DNA from: Morinoia aosen
Lineage: Eukaryota > Arthropoda > Malacostraca > Amphipoda > Talitridae
Direction: 5' to 3'
NCBI GenBank assembly: GCA_030386875.1
Contig: CM059560.1
Location: 34,714,183-34,778,182, forward strand
Length of the DNA stretch: 64,000 nt
Position 1 is the stretch's first letter; the number at the start of each line of letters is the position of its first letter. Positions 20,849 through 30,258 of this stretch are shown here, in pieces. The notes below the pieces were generated by a model that was not told where the DNA came from, did no database searches, and saw only the letters and a list, made by a program, of their open reading frames with translations. A program made the translations under genes and the position numbers.

Positions 20849-21556
20849 CGGACATGTGTACATGGGATAAAATGGAGTAACATTGTGGCCGGATATCACA
20901 TCTGAGTGGCGAATATTTACAAAATTTGGCACATATAGGTAGATTAAGCAATGGTTCAAAGTGATAATTTTAATTACAGAAATTTAGAGTATTTTTTTCG
21001 ATTTGAAAGTTCAGTGCTAGTGTGCGCTGAAAGCACGGAAAAATATAAAAAGACTAAATGAAATGTTTAAATTACCCCCTCCTCCCTGCTCAGCCGAAAT
21101 CGATGGAAAACATCTCCGATAATGATTTTGAAATAGCGAGACAACGTTAGCCAACATTTAGTTCATTAAAAACTTTGCACAACCCTCACATCTTTAAACC
21201 TGTATATTGGTGTACATACAAAATGAATTTCAGGGTATGTTTGCCATACGGACGTTAAATATTAATCCGGAAAAGAGAAAAAAAAAGTAAAATAACAATT
21301 TAAAGATGAGGAAATACTCCTCATTATGGAAAAAACGTTCGTTCTGCTGCATTTAACTGACGGCTGTGGTGCTCATTATTGTCGACAGAAATAAGTAAGA
21401 TGAACATACGAATGGCTTAGCAAACGTAAAATGTAATAGTTTCTGATTTTCTAACAGAAATTTCAGGGAAATTAAAATTTCTGTTAGATGGGAAATTCAC
21501 ACCGAAATGCTGCAGGCCCTATGACAGAGATGCAAAATGACGAGACACATTTACTC
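20849..21556 (-). repeat. Dispersed repeat copy 2: 5'-truncated retrotransposon 3' end
   Basis: This stretch matches 1-~715 over its whole length with scattered substitutions and indels. At its right edge it keeps, on the minus strand, the last codons of the retrotransposon ORF (reading VNVSRHFASLS then stop), then diverges completely. A copy consisting only of the 3' end is what premature stop of target-primed reverse transcription produces. Confidence 0.6.
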
Positions 21557-23272
21557 CAAGTCCATTTATGTTTTACAGATCTTGATAGCCGTTTTAGAAC
21601 AATCATTTTTATTTTTCTGATGGTAGACTATTTTGTGTTATTATAATTAGCATAGAAATATTTTTAATTCGTGGGGTGATAAAAGATATATTTTTATAGA
21701 GTTCCGTAATTTGAATATGTAGCAGTAGCCACAAAAGTGTGAAATTATAAAAATTCTCATTCGCACTTGAATAGCATAACTATTGCCATTAAAAATCTTA
21801 CTCTAAATTATTATTCATAATTTTCTACTTATAATTAGTAATCCTTGAAGTTCTTGTGTAAATGCATGAGAGATAAAATAACGATCGACATTTTCGAGTT
21901 TGAAGCCTCTAGAACTGGCAATACTGCGCGCGGTACGCTTGGTTCTTAGGCGTCACTCTCTCTCGTGCCTTCTTAGCTCGTGCGTACACCGTTCTTGTAA
22001 GTGAAAGAAATTAAGTGTTCAAATAGATCAAATCTGGTAAAGTATATTGCGTTCATCTCTCAGTGTGCATTGTGTCTCAGTTTAAGGATCCGTTCAGTGT
22101 CGTGCTAGATATAAACATGTAAATAGTCGTAGAATTCGTTAAACTAGCATAGCTCATTTCAAGTGCTATCTCAACATGACGTAGCGTAAATTTTGCGTGT
22201 CATGTGCATTTCTTGTGTCAAGAGTATTTTATAGATATTCAACTACGTCCTTCCTTTACTACAAAAATTATATACTTGCAGTTGCCATTATGATATTGAA
22301 ACTCGCTCATCAAATACTTCGTGAGAACGTACGGTGGATTTGCCGGCGTTTGCGAAAATGGCGGAGCGGGAACTGCTGTGTCATTGTCATTTTTATGTTC
22401 ACTGTATTATGTTCTGAATATTATTCTTTTGCTGCAAGAGATACGTTTAGTGTTTCTTTTCTCAGTGTAGATATTATTCCTTTTTACTACAAGATATACT
22501 GGCAGTGTTTTTCAGTATGATGGACATGGATGAATTTAGGACTGCCTGTTTTTATTTCTCGTACGGATATGGAGATGTTATAGAGTACGAAAGTTACTCA
22601 TTTTCTTGCATATTTGGCTGTCTCTTGTTTCATTATATTCCGTAAATCATGTGCTTAATCGCATGAAGTTTTCAATAATGAATAACGATTGTCATTACCG
22701 GAAATTCTTGTAAATCTCATGCTCTTATATTAAAGCAAGGGCATTAGTGAAAAAGCTTGCCAGCTGTTAAAATCTATCCTATTTCATGAGCTTGACAAAA
22801 AGAGAACAATTCAAATAGCTCGTGTTGAATCTGTAGGAAGACTCAGTGTTTCTCCGTGATAGGAAATTTACCATTGCAGTGTAGGGATAGTCAGTTGTGG
22901 AATTTTTCCTTGATGCCTCTTCGAGAGCCTTCTCATTCAGCGACTTCGATTATTGCAGATTCCTCGACGGCACCCAAACGCCACAACACAGTTCCTTGGG
23001 CCTTTAACCATGACATTCAATTGAGCTTTACAAGTTAAATTCACGTGGAAAATTATCTCTCACTAAACCATAGAGTACACCACGTAAATTGCCTATTTGT
23101 GACGTGAGACGTTTCTGATTTTTTGTCATCTCTCAACGGCAATCACCTGTCGGAGTTAGTAGAGCCTAGTATATTACTACAAATGGCAAATTAATCTACC
23201 CGCTCAAAAACGACAACTTGCTTTTCACATCGGAGACTTATTCTAAAGTCTGAATCCTTACATAGTGACTCA
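21557..23272. other. Unassigned unique-looking sequence between repeats
   Basis: No recognised gene. An open frame at 22197-22520 (107 codons, hydrophobic) has no known motif and no convincing start context. The stretch 21,900-22,000 is locally GC-richer and contains a good donor-like GTAAGT near 21,997. This could mark a promoter and non-coding first exon, but nothing confirms it. The last 200 bp are the left flank of the gypsy insertion. Confidence 0.3.
23269..23272. repeat. Target-site duplication, left (CTCA)
   Basis: CTCA directly precedes the LTR end here and recurs directly after the other LTR at 32310-32313. A 4-bp duplication is usual for Ty3/gypsy integrases. Confidence 0.85.
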
Positions 23273-25323
23273 TGTCGGGTTTTTCCGCCAAAAGATATTG
23301 ATTTTTTTACGGCTAGAATAACTCGAACGATTTCTCGAAGCGCATGGGAAAATTATGAGAGGGAAAATGAAAGCGTTTTTGGAACTCAGCTTGTTTTTCT
23401 GCTGTGTAGTTTATTGAAGGAAAACCAAGGAGGACTGGATTGGATCTTGATCTCGGAGAGCTTGTTGAGGTGGCAATCCTTGCCGGAGGACCAGGCTGGC
23501 GTTGACGAAGACCAGCACGCGATGGAGTAAGCAGGGTGAGTGAGTTGTATTTGGGAATTTTGAGTTTAGGCAACTTTAGATAATTTGAGCGAGGTCCGTG
23601 ACTTAGTTCAGGCAGAACGAGTGACTCAAAATAAGGTGGGGTGTGAGTGAGCAGTTAAATCCGGCTCATGTGAGCATAGCAATTACATGGTACTCAGGAT
23701 AAAACCAGGAACCCAGGATGATGTGTGGTGGCGTTTGTTGACGTGAAAATCTAGGCAGAGTTAAAAGGCAAAGCTCAAGGCCCAGGGTGTAATGGTTTGT
23801 GTGTATGGCGATGCTGTAGAGGTCCTGCACAGGGGTCCAAGATGCTGGGTGAAACATTCCAGGAGAGACATCAAGACATTCCAATCACTGACAATCCAAA
23901 TTATAATGACAACTCTTCCCACACGGAGACATTTGAAAAACTCCTACAGGTCTGGCTCCGGCTACGTTGGGATTCTCACTTTTGGCAACTCAAAAAGAGA
24001 TAGGACAGACTTTAGGTTGACAGATTTTTAATCAAGAGATAAATTTTTTAATCACTAGTGCCTCTGGCTTTTAAATTCTGAGTAATGGCTTACGAATTTC
24101 CAAGAATAAAGATCGTGATTCCTTACCGAGACTACGGGCAAGTAAACACGAGATCTACGAAAAATGGTGAAAATATCAAATGACTCAACTTTTGAAAGCA
24201 GTAAGAAAAACATAAAAATCCTAAAGTTTATGGATATAAATCCTACTGAAAAATCTTAGTAGATATCATATGCAATAATAAAGGAATTAAATAATAATAT
24301 GTATCTCCAATGATGAAAGAAAGGAGGGAAACCTAAACGTTGATTTTACAAGCGGAAAATATGCGAAGAAAGAAAACACGAAACCACGAAGTTACGCGTG
24401 GCGATCTAGCCGGCGGCTTACGCGTCGGCCTAAGCCAGAACCGCCAGCAATTCACACACACTTAAGATAGGCAGATAGTTGGGTGCTTTTATCACAAGAA
24501 TGCGAGGAGTTAGATTTAATTCCATAGAAATGTTTCTCTATTGAAATAAAGGCGTTTACTTAAAGGTTTCCCCAAACGAGTATGGAATTAAGAAATGAAA
24601 TACCAAAATTTATCAAGCATAGGCTTGATATAACACATGCCTAAGTATTTATAATCACAGAGTAGTGACGGAAAACGGCAGTATCTTGCTCCGCCATTTG
24701 AAACACAAAGACGCTATCGAACGAACGCCGGCTATCTTTCGCCGCGTTCATTCAAGCAGAAATTATCGTGGATTAGTAGATTATCGAAATGAAAAAGGTA
24801 CGAGTCTGATTATGCTTTGATAATAAATTCATGACACGGAAATGCAATATCTTTACGCTAAGTCACGCTGAGAAAAGATAAAACACAGAATGAGACACAT
24901 GCTAGTCTAAGAATCTTAACACTAATTTTACCCCCAACTCAAGACACTGAGCAGATCTTTAGGGTAAAACACAATACATATAAAAAAACACGAAGCACAT
25001 ATACTTTACCCGTTCTTTTCTATTCTAAACCTAAATTTCACTCGCACTTACAAGGTGATGTTCGCACGCTAGCACGCCACAAGAAAGAGTGAGCAGTTCA
25101 AGCGACGCGCTTGAATGTTTCCAAATCGGGGTGCTTAAAGGCTCGAAATGTCGATTGATTATTTGGTCTCTCATGTATTTACACACAAACTTCAATGATT
25201 ACGAGTTAGAAGTAGAAAATAATTAATAATAAATTATAGTAAGATTTTTAATGCTAATGATTAATTTATTTCAGTGAGAATGGCAAATTTCTAATTTTTA
25301 CTCTTATGTAGCGGTATGCTACA
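23273..25323 (-). repeat. 3' LTR of the gypsy element
   Basis: The repeat is 2,051 bp and matches 30259-32309 at a constant offset of 6,986 with no net indel. It reads TGTAGC at its 5' end and CCGACA at its 3' end on the minus strand. Short open frames inside (for example 23313-23573 and 23792-24031) recur in the other LTR, have no motif, and are not called as genes. Confidence 0.96.
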
Positions 25324-25334
25324 TTACCCCCCAA
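25324..25334 (-). promoter_or_regulatory. Polypurine tract for plus-strand priming
   Basis: On the element's coding strand the sequence reads TTGGGGGGTAA immediately before the 3' LTR. This is the expected place for the RNase H-resistant primer of second-strand synthesis. Confidence 0.7.
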
Positions 25335-25364
25335 GGCGCAGACCGAAAGGTCCACCCGCTGCGA

Positions 25365-28300
25365 TCATCTGTAGCGGGAAGGAGGGCGAACTACACGACC
25401 CTGCCGAGTTCGGCAATTGGCAAATGATACTGAGCGGGGAAGTTTCACCAAACGAGTCTGCAAGTTTAGATCGGCAAGAGTCCTAGGAACAGGAGTTACT
25501 GCAGCGGGCTCGTCTGGTCTCTCCAGACTTGTCGCTGTGTCAGTAAGAGGACTAGAGTTAGAATCTACGACAGGGTTAGAGATAGGGTTTGAATGTACAG
25601 ACACGTAGAAAGGGTTACACTCTAGTTGACTAGGCAACAGGGCAGCCAACTGAGGAAGCTGAGATGGTAGATATGATCGAGTCTCAGTGGAAGGAGAATT
25701 CTGCGGAGAGGAGGATGAGTTATGAGTTACACTATGATCAGAAGTGTATGCGACTTTTAATCGATCGATGCTCACAGGATCGTGTGAGCCGAATCTGTCG
25801 AGGATGAAGTATTTTTGCTTGCGTTTAAGTACTTTGAATGGGCCATCATAAGGGCGCGTGAGTGTAGGTTTTATAGCATCATTGCGGACATACACACGTG
25901 TGCAGTCTTGCAGGGCGGCATCTAGTTTGTCCTGAGTCTGAGGCATTCGTGGAGCAACATACTCGATCTTACGCATGCAGTCTTTAAGGCAGGTTACATA
26001 AGCGGAACGGTCAGCGGATGAAAATTCAGGCAAAGGTTTTGGGTCAACAATGTCGCCGGGGAGACGAAGCGTCTTCCCGTACAACATTTCAGCCGCTGTG
26101 CACTGCTGATCTTGTCGGTGTAGGTTTCTGATGCTAAGTAGCACTACTGGGAGTCTATCAGTCCAATCGTGACTGCAATTAAGACAGCGCAAGGCAGACT
26201 TGAGGTCTCTGTGGACTCTCTCAATAAGTCCATTTGACTGCGGATGATAAGCTGTAGTTGAGGTATTTGCACACCCTAAGGCGGTGCTAAGCTCGCACCA
26301 GAATTTGGAGGTGAATTGTGATCCCCGGTCATGTGTGACACTTAAGGGAACCCCAAATCTAGAGATCCAGTTAGATAAGAAGGCGCGCGCTACCGTCTCA
26401 GTTTGGGTATCAGGTAAAGGGACAGCCTCAACCCAACGCGTGAACCTATCGATGATGGTCAACAAATAAGAATAACCGCGCGATAAGGGCAAGGGACCCA
26501 CCAAGTCTAGGTGTATAGAGTCAAACTTGTGACCCGTGAATGCACAGCTCTGCAGCGCCGCACGATTATGTTTCACCACCTTACTACTCTGACACGCATG
26601 GCAATTTTGCACAATTTGCTTGACCTCCTTACGCATCGCTGGCCAGACGAAACGATCAGAAATCAAACGCAATGTACGGTTAATACCTGGATGAGAGAGG
26701 GAATGAAGGTGGAGGACAGCTACTCTGCGGAGCGTCGCAGGAAGATACAAACGAGAGGGTCGCTCGGCATCACGGTACACGCCGTCAACCAAGGTTAGTT
26801 TTGGAGAGGAAGTGTTAGAAGGTTTGAGAAGGTCCTGAAGTTCAGGATCCTCCTTCTGAGCATTAGCAATGTTGCCGAAGGTGATTTCACCACTGGTTTG
26901 GACAGTATTTATGCGCGATAGGCAATCAGCGACAGTATTGTCCAGTCCTTTTATGAAACGGATGTCAGTGGTAAACTGGCTTATAAACGACAAATGTCGA
27001 GCTTCTCTTGGGGAATGTCTTTCAGAAGGCATTTTGATCGCTGAGGTCAAAGGTTTGTGATCTGTATAGATCACAAACTCCCTCGCCTCTAGAGCATAGC
27101 GAAAGTGTCTCACAGATAGGTAGATAGCAAGAAGTTCCCTACCGAACGCACTATAAGCACGCTCAGTGGGCGACAGCTTTTTGGAAAAGAAGGCAAGAGG
27201 AGAGATGTTAGTGCCTACTTGTTGTTGCAACACAGCACCTACGGCGGTACTGGATGCGTCAACAACGAGGCTGAAATCAGCATTAGCAATAGGGTAGGAT
27301 AGTTCAGTCGCGGAAGCTAACTTATGTTTTATCTCTTCGAACGCTCCCCGTGCTGCGTCTGTCCATTTAATCTCAATAGATTTGCCTTTTCGTTTCGGTT
27401 CGAGGAGGTCAGACAAGGGCGCTAAAGTTTGAGCACAGTTGCGTATGAAACGATGGTAGAAGTTAACAGAACCTAGGAACCTTCTTAGTTCCTTCTGGGT
27501 CTGTGGAAGAGGAAAGTTTTTGATCACTTCTACTTTGGAAGGCAAAGGTTTTAGACCTAGGCTAGAGATTTCATGACCTAAGTAAATCAGTGATGGTTTT
27601 CCGAGCTCACATTTTGCAGGGTTTACGAGGAGTCCATTGTCGGACAGTCTTTGAAAAACGACCCGAAGATGGTCTTTGTGCAACTCTGGGGTTGTGGACG
27701 CCACAAGGATGTCGTCTAGATAGACATAAGCGAAGGTGAGGTCAGAGAAAATTTCAGCCATGTGCCTTTGGAACGTCTGAGGAGCGTTCCTCAAGCCGTA
27801 AGGCATTTTTAGGAATTCAAAGAGACCAAACGGAGTGATTACCGCGGTCTTAGGAATCGCAGACTCATCCAAGGGAATTTGATGAAAGGCGGACTGAAGG
27901 TCGATCTTAGAGAAAATTTTTGCTCCCTCTAAATTTGCACTGAAATCGTGAAGGTAAGGGATAGGATAGCGATCAGGTAGAGTAACGGCATTCAACCTGC
28001 GGAAATCCCCGCACGGTCTAAATTCACCGTTAGCCTTGGGTACTAGCAAAAGAGGGCTAGCCCAAGGGCTTTTGGAAGTGCGAATTATGCCCTCTTCGAG
28101 CATCCTAGCGAATTCTTTCTTAGCTAACGCCAATCGGTCAGGCGGCAGTCGCCTAGCACGGGAGAAAACTGGCGGACCTTGCGTCTCTATGAAGTGCTTT
28201 GTGCATGTTTGCATGTTGTTAGAGACTAAGTTAGGGTTTGTTAATGCAGGGAAATTTTTGAGTTCCTGTTCAAACATGCACTCCTCCTTGAAAGCAATCG

Positions 28301-28721
28301 AGAAGGAATGCAAGACATTAGCTTTAGTTATGCTGCAAGCGGGAATTGAGATCTGTGTCTCCTCGTCCCTAATACATCTATTCTTAAGGTCTACAATTAT
28401 GCCATATTTGGCTAAAAAATCGGCACCTATTATGGGCTCTTGAACATCAGCTATCATGAAGGTAAATACAAATTTTCTCCTCAATCCCAGACCGCACTCT
28501 AAAATTCTCTCACCGAAACAAGGTATTGGCGTGCCGTTTGCGGCGCGTAATGTCACCAACATTGGGTTGTTTTTGTCTTTCACTGTGGCTGGGATAATTG
28601 ATACACTGGATCCAGTGTCAATCAAGAATCGATACTTAGTGACGGGATCGTGAATGGTCAAGAGGCGAGTAGTCTGGGAATGAGGCAACGCAGTACTCGC
28701 TACTATGCGTCGCTGATGGCG
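25365..28721 (-). CDS. pol: gypsy pol: protease, reverse transcriptase, RNase H, integrase (by -1 frameshift from gag)
   Basis: The frame is open from the slippery site and has no in-frame ATG near its start; the longest listing starts at a TTG (28688). This supports expression as a Gag-Pol fusion. Domains in order: aspartic protease (FLIDTGSSVSIIP); reverse transcriptase (CGDFRRLNAVT, KIDLQSAFHQIPL, MPYGLRNAPQTFQ, catalytic YVYLDDILVAS); RNase H (LVVDASSTAVGAVL, FGRELLAIYLS, YTDHKPL, VADCLSRI); integrase with HHCC finger (HLHSLSHPGINRTL...CHACQSSK) and DDE residues in IHLDLVGP, THDRGSQFTS and NGLIERVHRDLKSAL. The C-terminal ~100 residues are Ser/Pro-rich. About 1,118 residues after the shift. 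No stop or frameshift damages it. Confidence 0.96.
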   Translation of the reverse strand, partial: RHQRRIVASTALPHSQTTRLLTIHDPVTKYRFLIDTGSSVSIIPATVKDKNNPMLVTLRAANGTPIPCFGERILECGLGLRRKFVFTFMIADVQEPIIGADFLAKYGIIVDLKNRCIRDEETQISIPACSITKANVLHSFSIAFKEECMFEQELKNFPALTNPNLVSNNMQTCTKHFIETQGPPVFSRARRLPPDRLALAKKEFARMLEEGIIRTSKSPWASPLLLVPKANGEFRPCGDFRRLNAVTLPDRYPIPYLHDFSANLEGAKIFSKIDLQSAFHQIPLDESAIPKTAVITPFGLFEFLKMPYGLRNAPQTFQRHMAEIFSDLTFAYVYLDDILVASTTPELHKDHLRVVFQRLSDNGLLVNPAKCELGKPSLIYLGHEISSLGLKPLPSKVEVIKNFPLPQTQKELRRFLGSVNFYHRFIRNCAQTLAPLSDLLEPKRKGKSIEIKWTDAARGAFEEIKHKLASATELSYPIANADFSLVVDASSTAVGAVLQQQVGTNISPLAFFSKKLSPTERAYSAFGRELLAIYLSVRHFRYALEAREFVIYTDHKPLTSAIKMPSERHSPREARHLSFISQFTTDIRFIKGLDNTVADCLSRINTVQTSGEITFGNIANAQKEDPELQDLLKPSNTSSPKLTLVDGVYRDAERPSRLYLPATLRRVAVLHLHSLSHPGINRTLRLISDRFVWPAMRKEVKQIVQNCHACQSSKVVKHNRAALQSCAFTGHKFDSIHLDLVGPLPLSRGYSYLLTIIDRFTRWVEAVPLPDTQTETVARAFLSNWISRFGVPLSVTHDRGSQFTSKFWCELSTALGCANTSTTAYHPQSNGLIERVHRDLKSALRCLNCSHDWTDRLPVVLLSIRNLHRQDQQCTAAEMLYGKTLRLPGDIVDPKPLPEFSSADRSAYVTCLKDCMRKIEYVAPRMPQTQDKLDAALQDCTRVYVRNDAIKPTLTRPYDGPFKVLKRKQKYFILDRFGSHDPVSIDRLKVAYTSDHSVTHNSSSSPQNSPSTETRSYLPSQLPQLAALLPSQLECNPFYVSVHSNPISNPVVDSNSSPLTDTATSLERPDEPAAVTPVPRTLADLNLQTRLVKLPRSVSFANCRTRQGRVVRPPSRYR

Positions 28722-28727
28722 TTTCCC
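28665..28727 (-). promoter_or_regulatory. Programmed -1 ribosomal frameshift signal with predicted H-type pseudoknot
   Basis: In the gag frame the coding strand reads G GGA AAC, a canonical X XXY YYZ slippery heptamer (28721-28727). A 7-nt spacer follows (28714-28720). Stem 1 is 8 bp: GCGACGCA (28706-28713) pairs with TGCGTTGC (28685-28692), including one G-U pair. The loop contains GCGAGTA (28694-28700), which pairs with TACTCGC downstream (28665-28671) to form a 7-bp stem 2. Connecting loops are 5, 1 and 13 nt. The gag TAG (28703-28705) lies in the first loop. Spacer, stem and loop sizes all fit known -1 frameshift pseudoknots, and pol is in the -1 frame. The fold is predicted by eye, not measured. 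Confidence 0.85.
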
Positions 28728-29680
28728 GAAGTCATTTCGGTATAGCGAGGACAGTATCTAGAGGCACATTTGCGAGCTTGGTCACCATATTTCATATGGT
28801 ACCAGCATAACTGGCTACTAGCATCACGAGAGTGCGACCTGAAACGGCGGTCTTGATTTGACCTATCAAAAGATCTACCTCTATCAAAGCGTTGAGGAGG
28901 AGGAGGAGGATAGTTAGAGTGATAGTCATAGGGATAGTCGTAGGCATTTTGGTGGCTTTGGAATCTCCCTGGGCCTTGCTGAATGTGAGCCACACTTTGA
29001 CTCTGACCTATTTGAAAATTTTGGAGAGCTTGCTTTATTTCAGCGATGTCCTGCTGCAGCTTATCTATTGTGGCTGAGGATTGACTAGGCGCCGTATTTG
29101 ACGGGCTAATATTTGTAGCTCCTACATTCAAGGAAGCAACTTGTGGTTCTTGTGGCAAATTCATATTTCGGATCACCGTCTCTGCGGCTTCCGCTAATTT
29201 TTCTAACGTTTGCTCGGGCCCTGCTAGCGATAGAAATGGACGCACATTAGGTGACAACTTTGTCATAAAAATTTCCTTCAGAAATCCCTCAGCTACGGCA
29301 ACACCCGTAGCGAGTTTCCGCAGCTCTTTAACTAGCGAAGAAGGAGAGAAAGAGACAGAGACAGGTGGAATTGCTGAGGCATCCACAAGACTACGGAATT
29401 TGTCCGCATCGGACATCTGAAGCCTTGCTAATATTTTGCCTTTCAAGATTCCGTAAGGATTATGATCTGGAGGGTTGTCTAAGATGTCATTAGAGTTATT
29501 TAGTAGTTTTGTGGGCGCAGCGCTCACAAGAGCATAGAATTTGTCTATCTCACTACTTATTTTATGGTACCTAAATACGGCTTCACACTGTTGAAACCAG
29601 GTGTGAGCGTCCTCCGGAATAAAGGAAGGGAGCCTAATGGGATTTGTGGGAGCTCGATCTTCATTATCTGATCCAGGCAT
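28703..29680 (-). CDS. gag: gypsy gag (capsid/nucleocapsid polyprotein)
   Basis: The ORF encodes 325 residues from the first ATG (29678-29680); the frame opens 12 bases earlier at GTG, which I did not use. The N-terminal half has the capsid-like pattern of arthropod gypsy Gag (RLPSFIPEDAHTWFQQCEA, later LLNNS). A Gln-rich linker and a Tyr/Pro/Arg-rich stretch follow. The C-terminus has a Cys/His box CWYHMKYGDQARKCASRYC, spaced CX2HX9CX4C, rather than the usual CX2CX4HX4C knuckle. This CHCC order recalls CsRn1-like gypsy elements. The frame ends in TAG just inside the frameshift structure. Confidence 0.92.
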   Translation of the reverse strand: MPGSDNEDRAPTNPIRLPSFIPEDAHTWFQQCEAVFRYHKISSEIDKFYALVSAAPTKLLNNSNDILDNPPDHNPYGILKGKILARLQMSDADKFRSLVDASAIPPVSVSFSPSSLVKELRKLATGVAVAEGFLKEIFMTKLSPNVRPFLSLAGPEQTLEKLAEAAETVIRNMNLPQEPQVASLNVGATNISPSNTAPSQSSATIDKLQQDIAEIKQALQNFQIGQSQSVAHIQQGPGRFQSHQNAYDYPYDYHSNYPPPPPQRFDRGRSFDRSNQDRRFRSHSRDASSQLCWYHMKYGDQARKCASRYCPRYTEMTSGNAISDA

Positions 29681-30239
29681 GCTAACGATCACTTTGGGGA
29701 TGCAATTAATGATATCAGTGCCTAAGACGTGGGATGAGGTAGCAAGGGTTTGCGTTAATTCTTTACCTACTCAATCATTCAGGTTACGTTGAAACAGAAG
29801 CAAGGAAATGTGAAATTGGAAACGAGAGGAAAAAAAAATTTTTATGCGGTATGCGGCAATTTTCGTAGGCACGAATATAAGCAGGTGAGAAAAATTATTT
29901 TTCTACCTACTCAAACGATCAATAACGTTGGAGAAAAAATGGAGGAAAAATGGAGAATAGAAACGCGAATTTTTACGGTAGTCAGAATGCACGTAAGCAC
30001 GGAAATAAGAAAAAATATTTTCCCTACCTACTGAGGCACATGAAACAAACAAACAAGGACAGGATATTGCTGGAAAAAAAATTTTGTTAGAGCTGCTCAG
30101 AGAACAATTAGCACGGTCAAAATCCACAGGAATCTCTCAAACTACCACGACATGGGAAAATTTATCACTACAATGATACGCCAACATTCCTCTCACAATC
30201 TCTCAAACACTTCGAGTTGAGTTTTTATTTTTAAGGAAT
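29681..30239 (-). other. gypsy 5' leader between primer site and gag
   Basis: About 560 bp of A-rich untranslated leader with several repeats of TACCTACTCAA-like sequence (near 29,764, 29,905 and 30,022) and AAAAATTTTT tracts. It is the expected place of the RNA packaging signal. No ORF is supported. Confidence 0.6.
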
Positions 30240-30257
30240 TTCCCGGCCGATGCACCA
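30240..30257 (-). promoter_or_regulatory. tRNA-Gly primer binding site
   Basis: The plus strand here reads TTCCCGGCCGATGCACCA, which is the 3' end of a eukaryotic tRNA-Gly with CCA added (18 of 18 as I recall the tRNA). The element's RNA is therefore complementary to that tRNA. It lies one base from the 5' LTR. It is a primer site, not a tRNA gene. Confidence 0.9.
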
Positions 30258-30258
30258 G

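Noticed and set aside
22197-22520. 107-codon hydrophobic plus-strand frame
   Set aside because: No recognisable domain, no conserved copy in the window and no splice or promoter support. Left as unassigned sequence.
23313-24031. Several 60-86 codon open frames inside the LTR
   Set aside because: They recur identically in the second LTR (30,299-31,017), overlap on both strands and have no motif. They are chance frames in a non-coding repeat.
30240-30257. 3' end of a tRNA-Gly sequence with CCA
   Set aside because: Only 18 nt match and CCA is encoded in the DNA. Its place one base from the LTR makes it the primer binding site of the gypsy element, not a tRNA gene.
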